A stretch of DNA of 64,000 nucleotides from Marinomonas foliarum (GTDB lineage: Bacteria; Pseudomonadota; Gammaproteobacteria; Pseudomonadales; Marinomonadaceae): assembly GCF_003337275.1 (NCBI RefSeq), contig NZ_QPJQ01000005.1, positions 1-64,000 of the forward strand, written 5' to 3'. A program made the translations under genes and the position numbers. How positions within the stretch are numbered: position 1 is the first letter of the stretch; each line of letters starts with the position of its first letter. Below, in pieces: positions 47,967-58,108 of this stretch. The notes beneath the pieces are model-generated. The model was given only the letters and a program-made list of their open reading frames with translations. It did no database searches and was not told the DNA's origin.

Positions 47967-48182
47967 CTAGTACAAACGTTGGAATTTCTTCTGCTCGCGA
48001 GAAACTTTCTTAGCGTGACGTTTAACAGCAGCGGCTGCAGCGCGTTTGCGAAGAGTAGTTGGTTTTTCGTAGCATTCACGACGACGAACTTCAGCCAAAA
48101 CACCTGCTTTTTCACAAGAGCGTTTGAAGCGACGTAGAGCGATATCAAATGGTTCGTTATCTTTTACTTTTACAGCTGGCAT
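47967..48182 (-). CDS. rpsU: 30S ribosomal protein S21
   Basis: A 71-residue basic protein of the small subunit, same length as in E. coli. [20 protein letters not shown] and [16 protein letters not shown] are conserved, followed by an Ala/Lys/Arg-rich tail. First gene of the rpsU-yqeY-dnaG-rpoD operon. Confidence 0.97.
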
Positions 48183-48473
48183 GTTATTACCTTCAATAAT
48201 ATTTTTTTAAAGTTTAAGTATTCACAAAAACGGCGTGAATCATACCCGTATTTATTGGGCTTTCAAAGCGCGCTTTTGTTGAACAGAGTGTGATCCGCTA
48301 TGGATCGATTTTTCTAGGCTAAAAAAGCCCAACCCTGAACAGACTATTGTCGCGTCTGTAACTGTATTCATTCTTTAAGAGGGTGTTTGGATCGCCATTG
48401 CGCTTACATCAGAAGCTATGTGCCAAACTAGAAAAATCACCTGCCTTTTAATTTAAACATTTAAAACGCGCGC
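48183..48473 (-). other. Long rpsU leader region
   Basis: About 285 nt lie between the predicted start and rpsU. It contains a 12-bp palindrome AAAGCGCGCTTT (48265-48276) and a GGCT/AGCC hairpin near 48318-48333. No open frame or LexA-box match was seen. It could carry a translational control site for S21. Confidence 0.4.
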
Positions 48474-48502
48474 ATTATAATGCTTTTACTTTGACATGTC
48501 TA
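48474..48502 (-). promoter_or_regulatory. Sigma-70 promoter of the rpsU operon
   Basis: On the minus strand TAGACA (48502-48497) is followed, after exactly 17 bp, by TATAAT (48479-48474). Start near 48467. Confidence 0.7.
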
Positions 48503-48566
48503 ATTTCATTTGGGTAGTTTGCTAAGGAAGTCGCTCTTTGCTCTGCAATGGTCGAGATAGATAGGG

Positions 48567-48572
48567 TACAAT
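48567..48572 (+). promoter_or_regulatory. Possible -10 element of tsaD
   Basis: TACAAT 30 bp before the ATG, without a convincing -35 at the right distance. Weak prediction. Confidence 0.25.
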
Positions 48573-48601
48573 GCGCTCAAATTATTGATGAGATTATTCT
48601 A

Positions 48602-49636
48602 ATGAAAGTATTGGGATTAGAAACCTCTTGTGACGAGACAGGTATTGCGATTTACGATACTGAAAATGGCTTGTTGGCCCACAAGATTTATTCTCAAATA
48701 GCGCAGCATGCTGAGTACGGTGGTGTGGTGCCTGAATTAGCGTCTCGTGATCATGTTCGTAAGACCTTGCCTCTTATTGATGAAGTATTACAAGAAGCGG
48801 GAATGAAAAAGTCAGAATTGGATGCGATTGCTTATACCAGTGGCCCAGGTTTGGTTGGTGCTTTGATGGCTGGCGCCACAATTGGTCGCTCTTTAGCGTA
48901 TGCGTTAGGTATTCCTGCTTTGGGTGTGCATCACATGGAAGGTCATCTTTTAGCGCCTATGTTAGAAGAGTCTCAACCAGCGATGCCGTTTATTGCTTTA
49001 CTGGTTTCTGGTGGGCACACTCAATTGGTTCGAGTGGATGGTATTGGTGAATATCGTTTATTAGGTCAATCACTTGATGATGCCGCTGGTGAGGCCTTTG
49101 ATAAAGCGGCAAAAATGATAGGTTTACCTTACCCCGGTGGCCCACAGATAGCTGCCTTGGCAAAAAAGGGTGATCCAAAGTCAGGGTTGAAATTCCCTCG
49201 CCCTATGACTGATCGCCCAGGCTTGGATTTTAGTTTTAGTGGTTTGAAAACGGCGTTTTTGACGGCCGTTCATGATGCATTGGATAACGATCGTTGTGAT
49301 GAGCAGTTTAAAGCGGATGCCGCATTAGCGTTTGAAACTGCAGTGGTTGATACCTTGGTAATTAAATGTCGTCGAGCTTTGGAAGCGGAAGGGCTGAAAC
49401 AACTAATTATTGCCGGTGGCGTAAGTGCAAATCAGCGCTTACGTGAACAGCTTGAAAGCCAGTTGAAAAAAATTAAGGCCAGTGTGTTCTATGCGCGACC
49501 AGAATTTTGTACCGATAATGGTGCTATGATCGCTTATGCAGGTGCGCAGCGTTTAGTAAATGGTCAATCTTCGGAATTGAGTTTATCGATACGTGCCCGC
49601 TGGCCTTTGTCTGAATTGCCATCTTTAAAGGGATGA
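48602..49636 (+). CDS. tsaD: tRNA N6-adenosine threonylcarbamoyltransferase
   Basis: A 344-residue ASKHA-fold enzyme that makes t6A37 in ANN-decoding tRNAs with TsaB and Tsa[20 protein letters not shown] starts the fold, the metal ligands lie in [11 protein letters not shown], and [11 protein letters not shown] and [12 protein letters not shown] follow. The ATG at 48602 gives the family start; the upstream in-frame extension looks noncoding. It is divergent from rpsU, and folB is 4 bp downstream. Confidence 0.96.
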   Translation: MKVLGLETSCDETGIAIYDTENGLLAHKIYSQIAQHAEYGGVVPELASRDHVRKTLPLIDEVLQEAGMKKSELDAIAYTSGPGLVGALMAGATIGRSLAYALGIPALGVHHMEGHLLAPMLEESQPAMPFIALLVSGGHTQLVRVDGIGEYRLLGQSLDDAAGEAFDKAAKMIGLPYPGGPQIAALAKKGDPKSGLKFPRPMTDRPGLDFSFSGLKTAFLTAVHDALDNDRCDEQFKADAALAFETAVVDTLVIKCRRALEAEGLKQLIIAGGVSANQRLREQLESQLKKIKASVFYARPEFCTDNGAMIAYAGAQRLVNGQSSELSLSIRARWPLSELPSLKG

Positions 49637-49640
49637 GAAT

Positions 49641-50006
49641 ATGCAAGATTTAGTGTTTATTGAAGGCCTTAAAGCTCAGGCTGTCATAGGTGTTTATGAT
49701 TGGGAAAAAAAGATTCAACAAGATTTGGTGTTTGATTTGGAAATGGAGCATGACAATCGTGTTCCTGCCGAAACGGACGATTTGGCTAAGACGTTAGATT
49801 ACGAGGCCATTTCTAATTACATTTTAACTTTCTGTGCAGAGCGTCAATTTGAATTGATTGAAACCTTGGCAGAGCATTTGGTAGGTGAACTGATCGGGCA
49901 GTTCAAGTTAAATGCTGTCACGTTAACTTTGCGTAAGCCTGGTGCCGTCCCAGCAGCACAGGCCGTTGGTGTGAAGATTCACCGGAAGTCCGCTGTAACT
50001 TATTAG
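49641..50006 (+). CDS. folB: Dihydroneopterin aldolase
   Basis: A 121-residue folate-pathway enzyme. VFIEGLKAQAVIGVYDWEKK at the N terminus, DLAKTLDYEAISNYI in the middle and LTLRKPGAVPAAQAVGVKIHR at the end (core KPGAVP) fit FolB. Co-transcribed with tsaD. The plsY gene often found between these two in relatives is absent. Confidence 0.94.
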   Translation: MQDLVFIEGLKAQAVIGVYDWEKKIQQDLVFDLEMEHDNRVPAETDDLAKTLDYEAISNYILTFCAERQFELIETLAEHLVGELIGQFKLNAVTLTLRKPGAVPAAQAVGVKIHRKSAVTY

Positions 50007-50020
50007 TTAGTTGTTAAGTT

Positions 50021-51118
50021 TTAGCTGATAAATGGTGATAGGGTTTTATCGAGCGCATCAGCACGTATTTTTTTAAGTGCTTGTCCAAGCTCGGCACCAA
50101 CTAGGCCTTGCTTAATTAGACCCGCTGCATTAATTGCAGCAATAGTGTTGCGTAGCAATTGCCAGTCTTCTAGCTTGCTATTGGTTAATAGGCTCAGAAC
50201 CTCAATTAGTAAGACAAATGGTTGAGGTTTTTTTATTGCGTTAACCGAAATTAACCAGTTTTCCCATGCGACAGAGTCCATAGGTATACGTTGATTTTCT
50301 AAAAAAGAACGAGTTTGCTCTGCGAGTACCTTAAACTGGTTAGGGCAGCGAATATGCTGATGCAGTTGAGCTAACTCTGCCAAAGGTGTGTCTTTGCAAA
50401 GAATGGCCCAGCGCTGAGCGGGAGTAAGCTCTATTTTGCTTAATATATCGACAAGAGATTGACTGTCTTCCCAAATGAACTCAGAAAAAAGCTTTTCAAG
50501 TGCGTTTGCTTCTTTTAATACTGAAAAAAAGGCATTAGAGTTCTGAGTATTTAGCGCTTTTTCCAGTTCTTTCCAAATGCGTTCAGCACTTAAAGAGGAA
50601 AGCTCCCCAGATGCGCTTATAGCTTGCATTAACCGCATGGTTTCTGGGGCGATAGAAAAGCCAAAGTGATGAAAGCGAGCGGCAAATCGAGCGACTCTTA
50701 ATACTCTTAGCGGGTCCTCGATGAAGGCATTTGATACATGACGAAATACTCTATCATGTAAGTCTTTTTGCCCATTAAATGGATCTATTAGTGTGCCGTT
50801 TTTATCTTGTGCAATGGCGTTGATAGTCAGATCTCGGCGCTCTAAATCTTCTTCTAGGCTGATGTCAGGCGAAAAATCACAGATGAATCCTGTATAGCCT
50901 TCACCTTGTTTTTTTTCTTTGCGGGCAAGGGCATACTCTTCTTTATTCTTTGGGTGTAGAAAAACAGGAAACTGTTTGCCAACTTGCTGGAAACCTTGTT
51001 GTTCAAGTTGCTCTGGAATGGCACCTGTGACGACCCAATCGTGGTCGGTTACGGGTAATTCTAATAAGGCGTCGCGAACGGCGCCACCAACGAGATAAAC
51101 TTGATAGGGTTGTGGCAT
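50021..51118 (-). CDS. cca: CCA-adding tRNA nucleotidyltransferase
   Basis: A 365-residue class II nucleotidyltransferase that builds or repairs the 3' CCA of tRNAs. [22 protein letters not shown] contains the G-G and D-x-D motifs; [10 protein letters not shown] and [15 protein letters not shown] follow. It lacks the C-terminal HD phosphohydrolase domain of E. coli Cca (412 residues), so only polymerase activity is expected. Convergent with folB, 14 bp apart. Confidence 0.93.
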   Translation of the reverse strand: MPQPYQVYLVGGAVRDALLELPVTDHDWVVTGAIPEQLEQQGFQQVGKQFPVFLHPKNKEEYALARKEKKQGEGYTGFICDFSPDISLEEDLERRDLTINAIAQDKNGTLIDPFNGQKDLHDRVFRHVSNAFIEDPLRVLRVARFAARFHHFGFSIAPETMRLMQAISASGELSSLSAERIWKELEKALNTQNSNAFFSVLKEANALEKLFSEFIWEDSQSLVDILSKIELTPAQRWAILCKDTPLAELAQLHQHIRCPNQFKVLAEQTRSFLENQRIPMDSVAWENWLISVNAIKKPQPFVLLIEVLSLLTNSKLEDWQLLRNTIAAINAAGLIKQGLVGAELGQALKKIRADALDKTLSPFIS

Positions 51119-51124
51119 TATCGG

Positions 51125-51445
51125 TTAATTGCCTGATTCACATTGATCTGGAAACATGGCGCTCCATTGACTAAAGCCACCATTCAATGAGTAAACTTCT
51201 TTAAATCCCTGAGATGCTAGGTATTCCGCTGCACCTTTACTGCTGTTGCCATGGTAGCAGCACACAATAACGGGTTGTGTTTTGTCCGTATTGTCGATGA
51301 AGTCTTGTACGTTGTCATTGCTTAGACTTTTTGCATTTGCGATACGGCTTGTTTGGAAGCTAGCCGTATCACGGATATCTACGATAGCTGCATTGTTTTC
51401 AATTATTGGGAGGGCGTCTGAAATATCGATACAAGTGTAAGTCAT
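51125..51445 (-). CDS. glpE: Thiosulfate sulfurtransferase GlpE
   Basis: A 106-residue single-domain rhodanese. The active-site loop is CCYHGNSSKGAAEYL, with catalytic Cys at about 65, and AAIVDIRDTASFQTSRI precedes it. The ATG at 51445 overlaps the apaH stop (ATGA) and has CGGAAG upstream. Length close to E. coli GlpE (108). Confidence 0.92.
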   Translation of the reverse strand: MTYTCIDISDALPIIENNAAIVDIRDTASFQTSRIANAKSLSNDNVQDFIDNTDKTQPVIVCCYHGNSSKGAAEYLASQGFKEVYSLNGGFSQWSAMFPDQCESGN

Positions 51446-52269
51446 GATTTCTTCCGGTTGATGGTACAAGGTGTGCTAAAGCGTTGCATATCTTCAAGAC
51501 GTAAAGCTGTTAAACTTCCGCCCCAGACGCAGCCAGTGTCTAAAGCATGGATATGGCTTTTCTGGGTTTCCCCTTCTATTGCAGCCCAATGCCCAAATAC
51601 AATATGACAACCTTCAGGTAATTTTGTTGGGTAGTTGAACCATGGGGCATAGCCTTTGGAGGCAGTGTCTACGCCTTCTTTAGATTTTAAGTCGAGCTTG
51701 CTATTTTCGTCGCAAAAGCGCATCCGAGTGAGATAGTTGGTAATAGCTCGAAGACGATCTAATCCAGTTAATTTATCGTCCCATAAATCAGGTGTATTAC
51801 CATACATGGTCGCAAAATATTCATCAACACTGTCTGACTGAAGCTTGTTTTCAACTTCTTTGGCTAATGTAAGTGTTTCTGACAAATCCCAGCAAGGGGG
51901 GATACCTGCGTGGGTCATAATAGTGTTGAGTTTTGCGTCGTAATGGCATAAAGGTTGGCTGCGTAGCCAATCTATTAATTCATCTCTATCTCTAGCTGTT
52001 AGTATTTCCATTAGTGTGTCGCCACGCTTTAATTTGCCATGACCAAACGAAATGGCAAGCAAATGTAAATCATGATTGCCTAAAACAACAGTGGCGTTAT
52101 CGCCTAATGATTTAATAAACCGTAGTGTTTCAAGTGATTCGTGTCCACGGTTAATTAAGTCTCCCGCAAACCACAGTTTGTCTTGCTCAGGGGAGTAACC
52201 AATTTGTTCTAATAACTGCACTAATGGGGTCAGACAACCTTGCAAGTCCCCAATTACATACGTTGCCAT
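51442..52269 (-). CDS. apaH: Bis(5'-nucleosyl)-tetraphosphatase, symmetrical
   Basis: A 275-residue metallophosphatase that splits Ap4A and also acts on capped RNA in E. coli. The metal motifs are YVIGDLQGC, FAGDLINRGHESLE and VLGNHDLHLLA, then MTHAGIPP and VFGHWAA. ATG at 52269 is preceded by GAGG; the frame upstream overlaps apaG and is not coding. Shares an ATGA overlap with glpE. Confidence 0.96.
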   Translation of the reverse strand: MATYVIGDLQGCLTPLVQLLEQIGYSPEQDKLWFAGDLINRGHESLETLRFIKSLGDNATVVLGNHDLHLLAISFGHGKLKRGDTLMEILTARDRDELIDWLRSQPLCHYDAKLNTIMTHAGIPPCWDLSETLTLAKEVENKLQSDSVDEYFATMYGNTPDLWDDKLTGLDRLRAITNYLTRMRFCDENSKLDLKSKEGVDTASKGYAPWFNYPTKLPEGCHIVFGHWAAIEGETQKSHIHALDTGCVWGGSLTALRLEDMQRFSTPCTINRKKS

Positions 52270-52276
52270 AGGGGCC

Positions 52277-52651
52277 TCAGTGAATTTGGTTAGGAACAGA
52301 CAGGGTGAACGGGCGAACTGGGGCACGAAATTCTGTGCCATCATCTGCAAGAAATTGGTAGCTGCCATGCATACTACCAACCACTGTGTCCATCACTGTG
52401 CCGCTTGTGTAATGGAAAGATTCCCCAGGCTGTAAATAGGGGTATTCGCCTATGACACCGCTGCCTTTAACCTCTTGAACTTGTTCGTTGCCATTGGTGA
52501 TGACCCAGTGGCGAGTCTGAAGTTTTGCAGACTCGGTTCCACAGTTAGTAATGGATATATGGTAAGCAAATACATAGCGTGACTCAGCTGGTGTAGATTG
52601 GCTTGCTATATATTCTGTTCGAACAGAAACCACGACGTCATATTTTTCCAT
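52277..52651 (-). CDS. apaG: ApaG domain protein
   Basis: A 124-residue protein with the ApaG fold (fibronectin-like beta sandwich). SRYVFAYHISITNCGTESAKLQTRHWVI (core FAYHISITN) and GVIGEYPYLQPGESFHYTSG are the family hallmarks. Function is unclear, possibly nucleotide or phosphate binding. Starts immediately after the rsmA stop. Confidence 0.95.
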   Translation of the reverse strand: MEKYDVVVSVRTEYIASQSTPAESRYVFAYHISITNCGTESAKLQTRHWVITNGNEQVQEVKGSGVIGEYPYLQPGESFHYTSGTVMDTVVGSMHGSYQFLADDGTEFRAPVRPFTLSVPNQIH

Positions 52652-53452
52652 TCAGCCTTCCTTGTTAAGGACGTAGTTTGTAATTCTAACAAAATCTTCT
52701 ACATCCAATCGTTCTGGGCGCAGTGTTGGATCGATGTTTACTGCCGCAAAATCATCATTGTCCAGTACCCCTTTATAGTTGTTTCGAAGGGTCTTACGTC
52801 GTTGTTGGAAGCCAATTCGAACCATGTCTTCTAGCTTCTTAATATCGTTGACAGGGTGAGGTGGTGTTTTGTAAGGCGTCATTCTAACAATGGCTGAATC
52901 GACTTTAGGTGCAGGGTCGAAAGACTCGGGTCCAACAATAAAAAGTGATTCAACAGCGCAGTAATATTGCGCCATGACACTGAGTCGTCCATATAAGCTG
53001 TCACCTGGACGTGCGGCCAATCGGTCTACTACTTCTTTTTGTAGCATGAAGTGCATGTCTTCAATAGCGCTAGCTTGGCTTAGTAAATGGAATATTAGAG
53101 GCGTTGAAATATTGTAAGGCAAATTACCAACAACTCGAATGGCTTGTTCTTCTGTTCTTAGGGAGGTGAAGTCAAACTTCATCGCATCGGCTTCATGTAC
53201 CGTAAGGTCAGGGTAGCGGAACAGGTTTACTCTTAGTATAGGAATAAGATCACGGTCAAGCTCAACCACGTCCATGCGCTCAGTGACGCTGATAATTCCT
53301 TCCGTTAGGGCCCCTTTACCGGGTCCTATCTCTACGATGCGCTGTCCTTTTTTAGGGCCTATACAGGCGACAATTTTTCGGATGACACCATGATCGTGAA
53401 GAAAATTTTGGCCGAATCTTTTTCTGGCTTTATGGGGTTGTGGTTTGCTCAT
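52652..53452 (-). CDS. rsmA: 16S rRNA dimethyladenosine transferase
   Basis: A 266-residue SAM-dependent enzyme (KsgA) that dimethylates A1518 and A1519 of 16S rRNA late in 30S assembly. [11 protein letters not shown] starts it, followed by the SAM loop [14 protein letters not shown] and the catalytic [16 protein letters not shown]. It overlaps the end of pdxA by 4 bp. Confidence 0.97.
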   Translation of the reverse strand: MSKPQPHKARKRFGQNFLHDHGVIRKIVACIGPKKGQRIVEIGPGKGALTEGIISVTERMDVVELDRDLIPILRVNLFRYPDLTVHEADAMKFDFTSLRTEEQAIRVVGNLPYNISTPLIFHLLSQASAIEDMHFMLQKEVVDRLAARPGDSLYGRLSVMAQYYCAVESLFIVGPESFDPAPKVDSAIVRMTPYKTPPHPVNDIKKLEDMVRIGFQQRRKTLRNNYKGVLDNDDFAAVNIDPTLRPERLDVEDFVRITNYVLNKEG

Positions 53453-54468
53453 TTAGAAAACTTTTTCGCGTTATTTGCCATGTTAATAGCATGTTGAATG
53501 GCCACTTTTAGGCTGCCGTTGCTTGCTTTGCCTGTGCCGGCTAAATCAATCGCCGTGCCGTGGTCTACAGATGTCCGAATAATAGGTAAGCCTAATGTAA
53601 TATTGACGGCATTACCAAAACCTGAATATTTTAACACAGGTAAGCCTTGATCGTGATACATGGCCAAAGCACAGTCGGCATCATTTAGGTATTTTGGGGT
53701 GAAAAGTGTGTCTGCTGGCAAAGGACCAATGAGATTGAGTCCTTCTAGGCGGAGTTTATTGAGTGTTGGGATAATGACGTCGATTTCTTCTCTGCCCAAA
53801 TGACCGTCTTCGCCAGCATGTGGGTTTAGCCCGCAAACGAGTATCTTGGGTTTTTTGATGCCAAACTTTTCTATTAAATCTTGATTAAGTGCTCTGGTAA
53901 CAAGGCTAATACTGTCTTTTGTGATCGCAGCTGGTATATCTTTCAGCGGTAAATGAGTGGTAACTAAAGCCACTTTCATCGCTTCGGTTGCTAGCATCAT
54001 AACAACATGAGGGGACTGGCACTGGGCTTGAAAAAACTCAGTATGTCCAGAGAAGTGTATCCCAGTCTCACATAAAACGCCCTTGTGAACAGGTGGCGTG
54101 ACAATGGCATCGAACTCTTTTCGTATGCAACCTTCACCAGCTTGCTTAAGTGTTTCTAACACATAGGGCGAGTTGTCGACGTCTAATATGCCCGCTGTAG
54201 TGGGCTTTGCTTGCTTTATTGGCAGTACGCTAATAAGGCCTTGCCGATGAGGTGGGGTGTCTTTAGGGTTGCTTAAAGTGTGGATTTCCACACAGATCCC
54301 AAGTTTTTGGGCTCTGTCTTTAAGCAATTCTGGATCGGCAAGAATCACTAAGCGCGCAGGGAATGCCTGTTCGCTTAGTGCACTAAGGATAATATCCGGA
54401 CCAATGCCTGCAGGCTCCCCTGACGTGATGGCAATAACAGGCAATGACTCAAGCAGATCGTTAGGCAT
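53449..54468 (-). CDS. pdxA: 4-hydroxythreonine-4-phosphate dehydrogenase
   Basis: A 339-residue NAD-dependent enzyme of pyridoxal phosphate synthesis. [16 protein letters not shown] at the N terminus, the metal-binding His in [23 protein letters not shown] and [13 protein letters not shown] are all present. Conserved place between surA and rsmA. Confidence 0.96.
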   Translation of the reverse strand: MPNDLLESLPVIAITSGEPAGIGPDIILSALSEQAFPARLVILADPELLKDRAQKLGICVEIHTLSNPKDTPPHRQGLISVLPIKQAKPTTAGILDVDNSPYVLETLKQAGEGCIRKEFDAIVTPPVHKGVLCETGIHFSGHTEFFQAQCQSPHVVMMLATEAMKVALVTTHLPLKDIPAAITKDSISLVTRALNQDLIEKFGIKKPKILVCGLNPHAGEDGHLGREEIDVIIPTLNKLRLEGLNLIGPLPADTLFTPKYLNDADCALAMYHDQGLPVLKYSGFGNAVNITLGLPIIRTSVDHGTAIDLAGTGKASNGSLKVAIQHAINMANNAKKFSK

Positions 54469-54478
54469 TAGGTGACCC

Positions 54479-55726
54479 TTAATCTTTAATATCTATAAAG
54501 GCATCGGCGCGTAATTCATCAAGCCAATTGCCTAACACAATATCTTGCTTTTGTGCTGTTAGGGCGCGTTCTGCATTGCTGCGTTTAACTTTATCGCTAA
54601 TATCTGCTTCACGGCGACCTTCAACTTGAAGGATATGCCAACCGAATTGTGTTCTAAAAGGCTTGCTCACATCTCCGATGGCTGTTTGGTCCATCATCTC
54701 TTCGAATTCTGCGACCATAGTGCCTGGTGTGACCCAGCCTAGGTCTCCACCTTGTAAGGTCGAGCCTTGGTCTTCACTGTATTCCTTGGCTAGTTCAGAG
54801 AAATCAGCGCCATTTTGTAGCTTGGTGTAAATTTCTTCAGCGACCGTTTTAGTTTGTGCTATGTTTCTGATTTCATTAGCTCTAATAAGAATATGTCGAG
54901 TTTTTGTTTGTTGTTGCAATGTCACATCAGGAGAGCGCTTTTCAATTACCCACAAGAGGTGAAAGCCTGCGTTGCTTTGTAACGGGCCAACAAGTCGACC
55001 ACTTTGTGAGTCAAGGGCTCGTACGAACAGCGGTGGAAGCTGATTTAATGGTCTCCAGCCTAAATCACCGCCTTCAATAGCGAATTGCCCATCTGAGTTT
55101 TCAATCGCTTGTTGAATAAAGTCATCCTCAGTTTGAATCTTTTGTGCGATGGCTTCTACTTTGCTTTTCGCTTGCTCAGAGTTGGTCGCTCGAATCAGTA
55201 AGTGGCGCAAATGAACTTGGTCTTTTTCTTTAGTAATACTGGTGTCAGAGCTTAAGTAATCGTTGATCTCTTGGTCTGAAATCACAATGCGCTTTTTGAT
55301 TATTTCTCTTTTGATGTTGTTGATCAGAATCTCTTGCTCAATTTGTTCTCGGTAGCGTGCGTAGTTAATTCCTTTGCTAGCAAGTACATTTTTCAGCCCT
55401 TGAAGGTCCTGATTCATGTTTTTGGCAACACCAAGAATGGCATTGTCGACATCGGAGCTGGAGGCTCTCATACCGACTTTGCGTGCATAGTTTACCTGCA
55501 GTGCTTCGTCGATCATTTGGTTTTGAATTTGACGATGAATGTTGTCTGTCATAATGCCGCCAGGAACGCGTTCTTTCACGATTTGGAAGCGGCTTTGGAT
55601 ATCACTCTCTAAAATAGGGCTCGAGTCCACAATGGCAGAAATACCATCGATTTTTGTTGGTGCTGCGTGTAGTGATTGCAAGGGTAATAATGCAAACAGA
55701 ATAAAAGATAAAAAAGACAACTTCAT
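54479..55726 (-). CDS. surA: Periplasmic chaperone/peptidyl-prolyl isomerase SurA
   Basis: A 415-residue periplasmic chaperone for outer-membrane protein assembly. A Sec signal peptide (cleavage after SLHA, about residue 21) precedes the SurA N-terminal chaperone domain ([19 protein letters not shown]) and two parvulin domains (about 165-265 and 275-375, each with GGDLGW). The ATG at 55726 gives the signal peptide and lies 2 bp after the lptD stop, so translation is probably coupled. Confidence 0.96.
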   Translation of the reverse strand: MKLSFLSFILFALLPLQSLHAAPTKIDGISAIVDSSPILESDIQSRFQIVKERVPGGIMTDNIHRQIQNQMIDEALQVNYARKVGMRASSSDVDNAILGVAKNMNQDLQGLKNVLASKGINYARYREQIEQEILINNIKREIIKKRIVISDQEINDYLSSDTSITKEKDQVHLRHLLIRATNSEQAKSKVEAIAQKIQTEDDFIQQAIENSDGQFAIEGGDLGWRPLNQLPPLFVRALDSQSGRLVGPLQSNAGFHLLWVIEKRSPDVTLQQQTKTRHILIRANEIRNIAQTKTVAEEIYTKLQNGADFSELAKEYSEDQGSTLQGGDLGWVTPGTMVAEFEEMMDQTAIGDVSKPFRTQFGWHILQVEGRREADISDKVKRSNAERALTAQKQDIVLGNWLDELRADAFIDIKD

Positions 55727-55728
55727 GA

Positions 55729-57981
55729 TTAATATCCAACGTTTCCTTGGTTCCAATAGTTATCAGCAATATTGGCTTCGCTGTTTGCTCGGCCGGCAGT
55801 GCTTAAACCACGTAAAATAAATTGTAAAAAGACACCTCTATCAAATACATTGTCATCATTTAGCCAATCTTGATAGCTAAGCGATACTTTGATACAGCAG
55901 TTTTCATAGCCTAAACCTACGATTTCCTTAGTTGAGTCTTCTCGGGTGAAATCATAGGTGTATTGAGTGTACATAGACCAGTTTTGGTTAAGTGGAAATA
56001 TCGTTCCAATACTGGCTTGTTTGGCGTCATCATCTGGGTCTGTGTTATTAATTGAATACAAATAACTTAGATTAATTTTGACATCTTTTATAGGCTCTAT
56101 ATTGGCAATAAATTGCGCTAAGTTTACCTCGTCGTGATCAATGTTGTAATTCAAATTACCTGTGAGTGTATAGTTATTCCCATTATAATTGGCAGAGGTC
56201 AGCAAATCACTGCGCTTGTTTGTATCTATGGGAGTGTACTCGTCAGTATCGCCAATAATACCAACATAGCGATCTTTCAAATAAAAGATCTGCCCTGCTT
56301 TAAATGCCCACTTTTCATTATTGTTTTCGTCATATATACGACTTTCTAAGCCAAAGGTTATCTGCTCTGTATCGCCGATGCGGTCATTACCATTAAAACG
56401 GCTATGACTAAAGGCTTGTGAGTAAGTTGTGACGGGAAGACTCGCATCAAATTTGGGAACCAAACTTTGTTCTTTATATGGCGAATTTAAATAGTTGATC
56501 CTTGGTTCAAGAGTTTGTCTCCAGACATTGTCTTTTATCATTAAGCGTCGCTCAAAGGTGACTGATGAATCTAAGTAACCACTAAGGTGCTCTAATGATT
56601 GTTCGCTATTTGAATCTGTACCGTAGTGGTGAAGGCTATAGTCGCGATATTGAGCTATAAAACCTGTTGTTAGGTCCCCCCAAGCATTTTTGAAATTTAG
56701 TTTTGAGTCTTGATTGATTACGATACGTTGCCCATCAAAATTATTTTCATCAGGGTCATAGAAGTCGGTATATTGGGTGTCAATTTTATAATCGAGAAAG
56801 GTAGTGGCGATTTGGTAAGAGCTATCAATACGAGGCAGCCAATCAAATGGTTTATCAGTGCTGCTATTTGGTGTTTGGTGGGTTAAGTAAGTCGCTTTGT
56901 TTAAAAAATTGCCGTTGTTCACCGAAAAGTATGCGCTCTGCTTATAATGGTCTTTCTCGCCAATGGAAGTGCTGTTGGCTTCTGGGAATTTATTGTCTGT
57001 TGGGTTTGCCTCTAATAAAAAGCCAGCATTGAAGTGGTCGTTAAATTTTTGTTTAGAGGTTAATTTCAATAGTGTCTGCTCGCCTTCATCATTATCAGAG
57101 AAAGTAGACTGTTCATATGTCGTTTGTCCGTAAGGACTTAGATGACGAAACTCTAAGTCTATGCCTTCCCCTTTTTTCTGAATGAACTGAGGTGTAATGG
57201 TAGCGTCGTAGTTTGGTGCAATATTCCAGTAGAATGGTGCTGAGAAACTTAGACCGTCTGATCCAGAATAGCCAAATTCAGGAAATAGAAGGCCAGTTTG
57301 ACGGGTGTCATCTAGTGGAAAGCGTAACCATGGAAAGTAAAAGACCGGTATGCCAGCGATGCGTATTTGCACATGCTTTGCCGTTCCGAATCCACTTTTG
57401 GTGTCTAACTCAATTGAGCTTCCATAAAGTTTCCAGCTCTCTTGGGTTGGCTCGCAAGTAGTAAAGAAGCCCTCTTCAATGAAGACTACTCCATCTTGGT
57501 CGTTCGACAGCGATTTGGCTGCAACACGAGTACCTGACTGGTGGTTAAGCAGGGTCGCATCATTAAATTCGGTTGTTCCATTGCCGTTATTTGAAATGTA
57601 AGCGTTGGAGCTGCGTATTAATTGATTGTTGCCACGTAAGGTGACATTGCCATCGGCGCGATAGTAGTCATCTGGGATGCCTTCAATCGTATCGGCCGAT
57701 AATGTCGAATTGGGTTGGACGATCTCTGCCGCCCCTTTAAGGTGAATTACCCCATTCTTGTCTCGAACAATCAGATCACCACTTAAGTTTGTTGTTTCGC
57801 TGTTAGTGGCTTGCCAGCTGTTAACGTAGCTTCCCTGACAATATTGATTGAGCTGAGTTTGTTGCTCGGCAGTTAGGGATTCTCTGGGTGTCCAGTCCCA
57901 TTGATCTACTTGCGCATGCGCAATAGGCAATATGAAAAGACTTTGAAAAAATAAGGTGTAGGTGCGTAAATGCTTAAACAT
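55729..57981 (-). CDS. lptD: LPS-assembly protein LptD
   Basis: A 750-residue outer-membrane beta-barrel that inserts lipopolysaccharide with LptE. A signal peptide ends at AHA (about 23). The OstA-type jelly roll (about 60-220, with VIHLKGAAEIVQPNSTLSAD) is followed by the barrel. Four Cys residues fit the two interdomain disulfides: YCQG near the N terminus, TTCEP and the pair in ENCCIKVS. ATG at 57981 is chosen for the signal peptide; the ribosome-binding site is weak. First gene of lptD-surA-pdxA-rsmA-apaG-apaH. Confidence 0.96.
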   Translation of the reverse strand: MFKHLRTYTLFFQSLFILPIAHAQVDQWDWTPRESLTAEQQTQLNQYCQGSYVNSWQATNSETTNLSGDLIVRDKNGVIHLKGAAEIVQPNSTLSADTIEGIPDDYYRADGNVTLRGNNQLIRSSNAYISNNGNGTTEFNDATLLNHQSGTRVAAKSLSNDQDGVVFIEEGFFTTCEPTQESWKLYGSSIELDTKSGFGTAKHVQIRIAGIPVFYFPWLRFPLDDTRQTGLLFPEFGYSGSDGLSFSAPFYWNIAPNYDATITPQFIQKKGEGIDLEFRHLSPYGQTTYEQSTFSDNDEGEQTLLKLTSKQKFNDHFNAGFLLEANPTDNKFPEANSTSIGEKDHYKQSAYFSVNNGNFLNKATYLTHQTPNSSTDKPFDWLPRIDSSYQIATTFLDYKIDTQYTDFYDPDENNFDGQRIVINQDSKLNFKNAWGDLTTGFIAQYRDYSLHHYGTDSNSEQSLEHLSGYLDSSVTFERRLMIKDNVWRQTLEPRINYLNSPYKEQSLVPKFDASLPVTTYSQAFSHSRFNGNDRIGDTEQITFGLESRIYDENNNEKWAFKAGQIFYLKDRYVGIIGDTDEYTPIDTNKRSDLLTSANYNGNNYTLTGNLNYNIDHDEVNLAQFIANIEPIKDVKINLSYLYSINNTDPDDDAKQASIGTIFPLNQNWSMYTQYTYDFTREDSTKEIVGLGYENCCIKVSLSYQDWLNDDNVFDRGVFLQFILRGLSTAGRANSEANIADNYWNQGNVGY

Positions 57982-58108
57982 GCAGGGTATACTTGTACCA
58001 ATAGTTATTGTCCGAAATCGGATACTGCCCATAAGCGGGTCCACGTGTTGAGACAAATGATAATCTAAGCAGGCCTATAGGGGCTACCGATTCTGGAGAA
58101 ATATCTTT

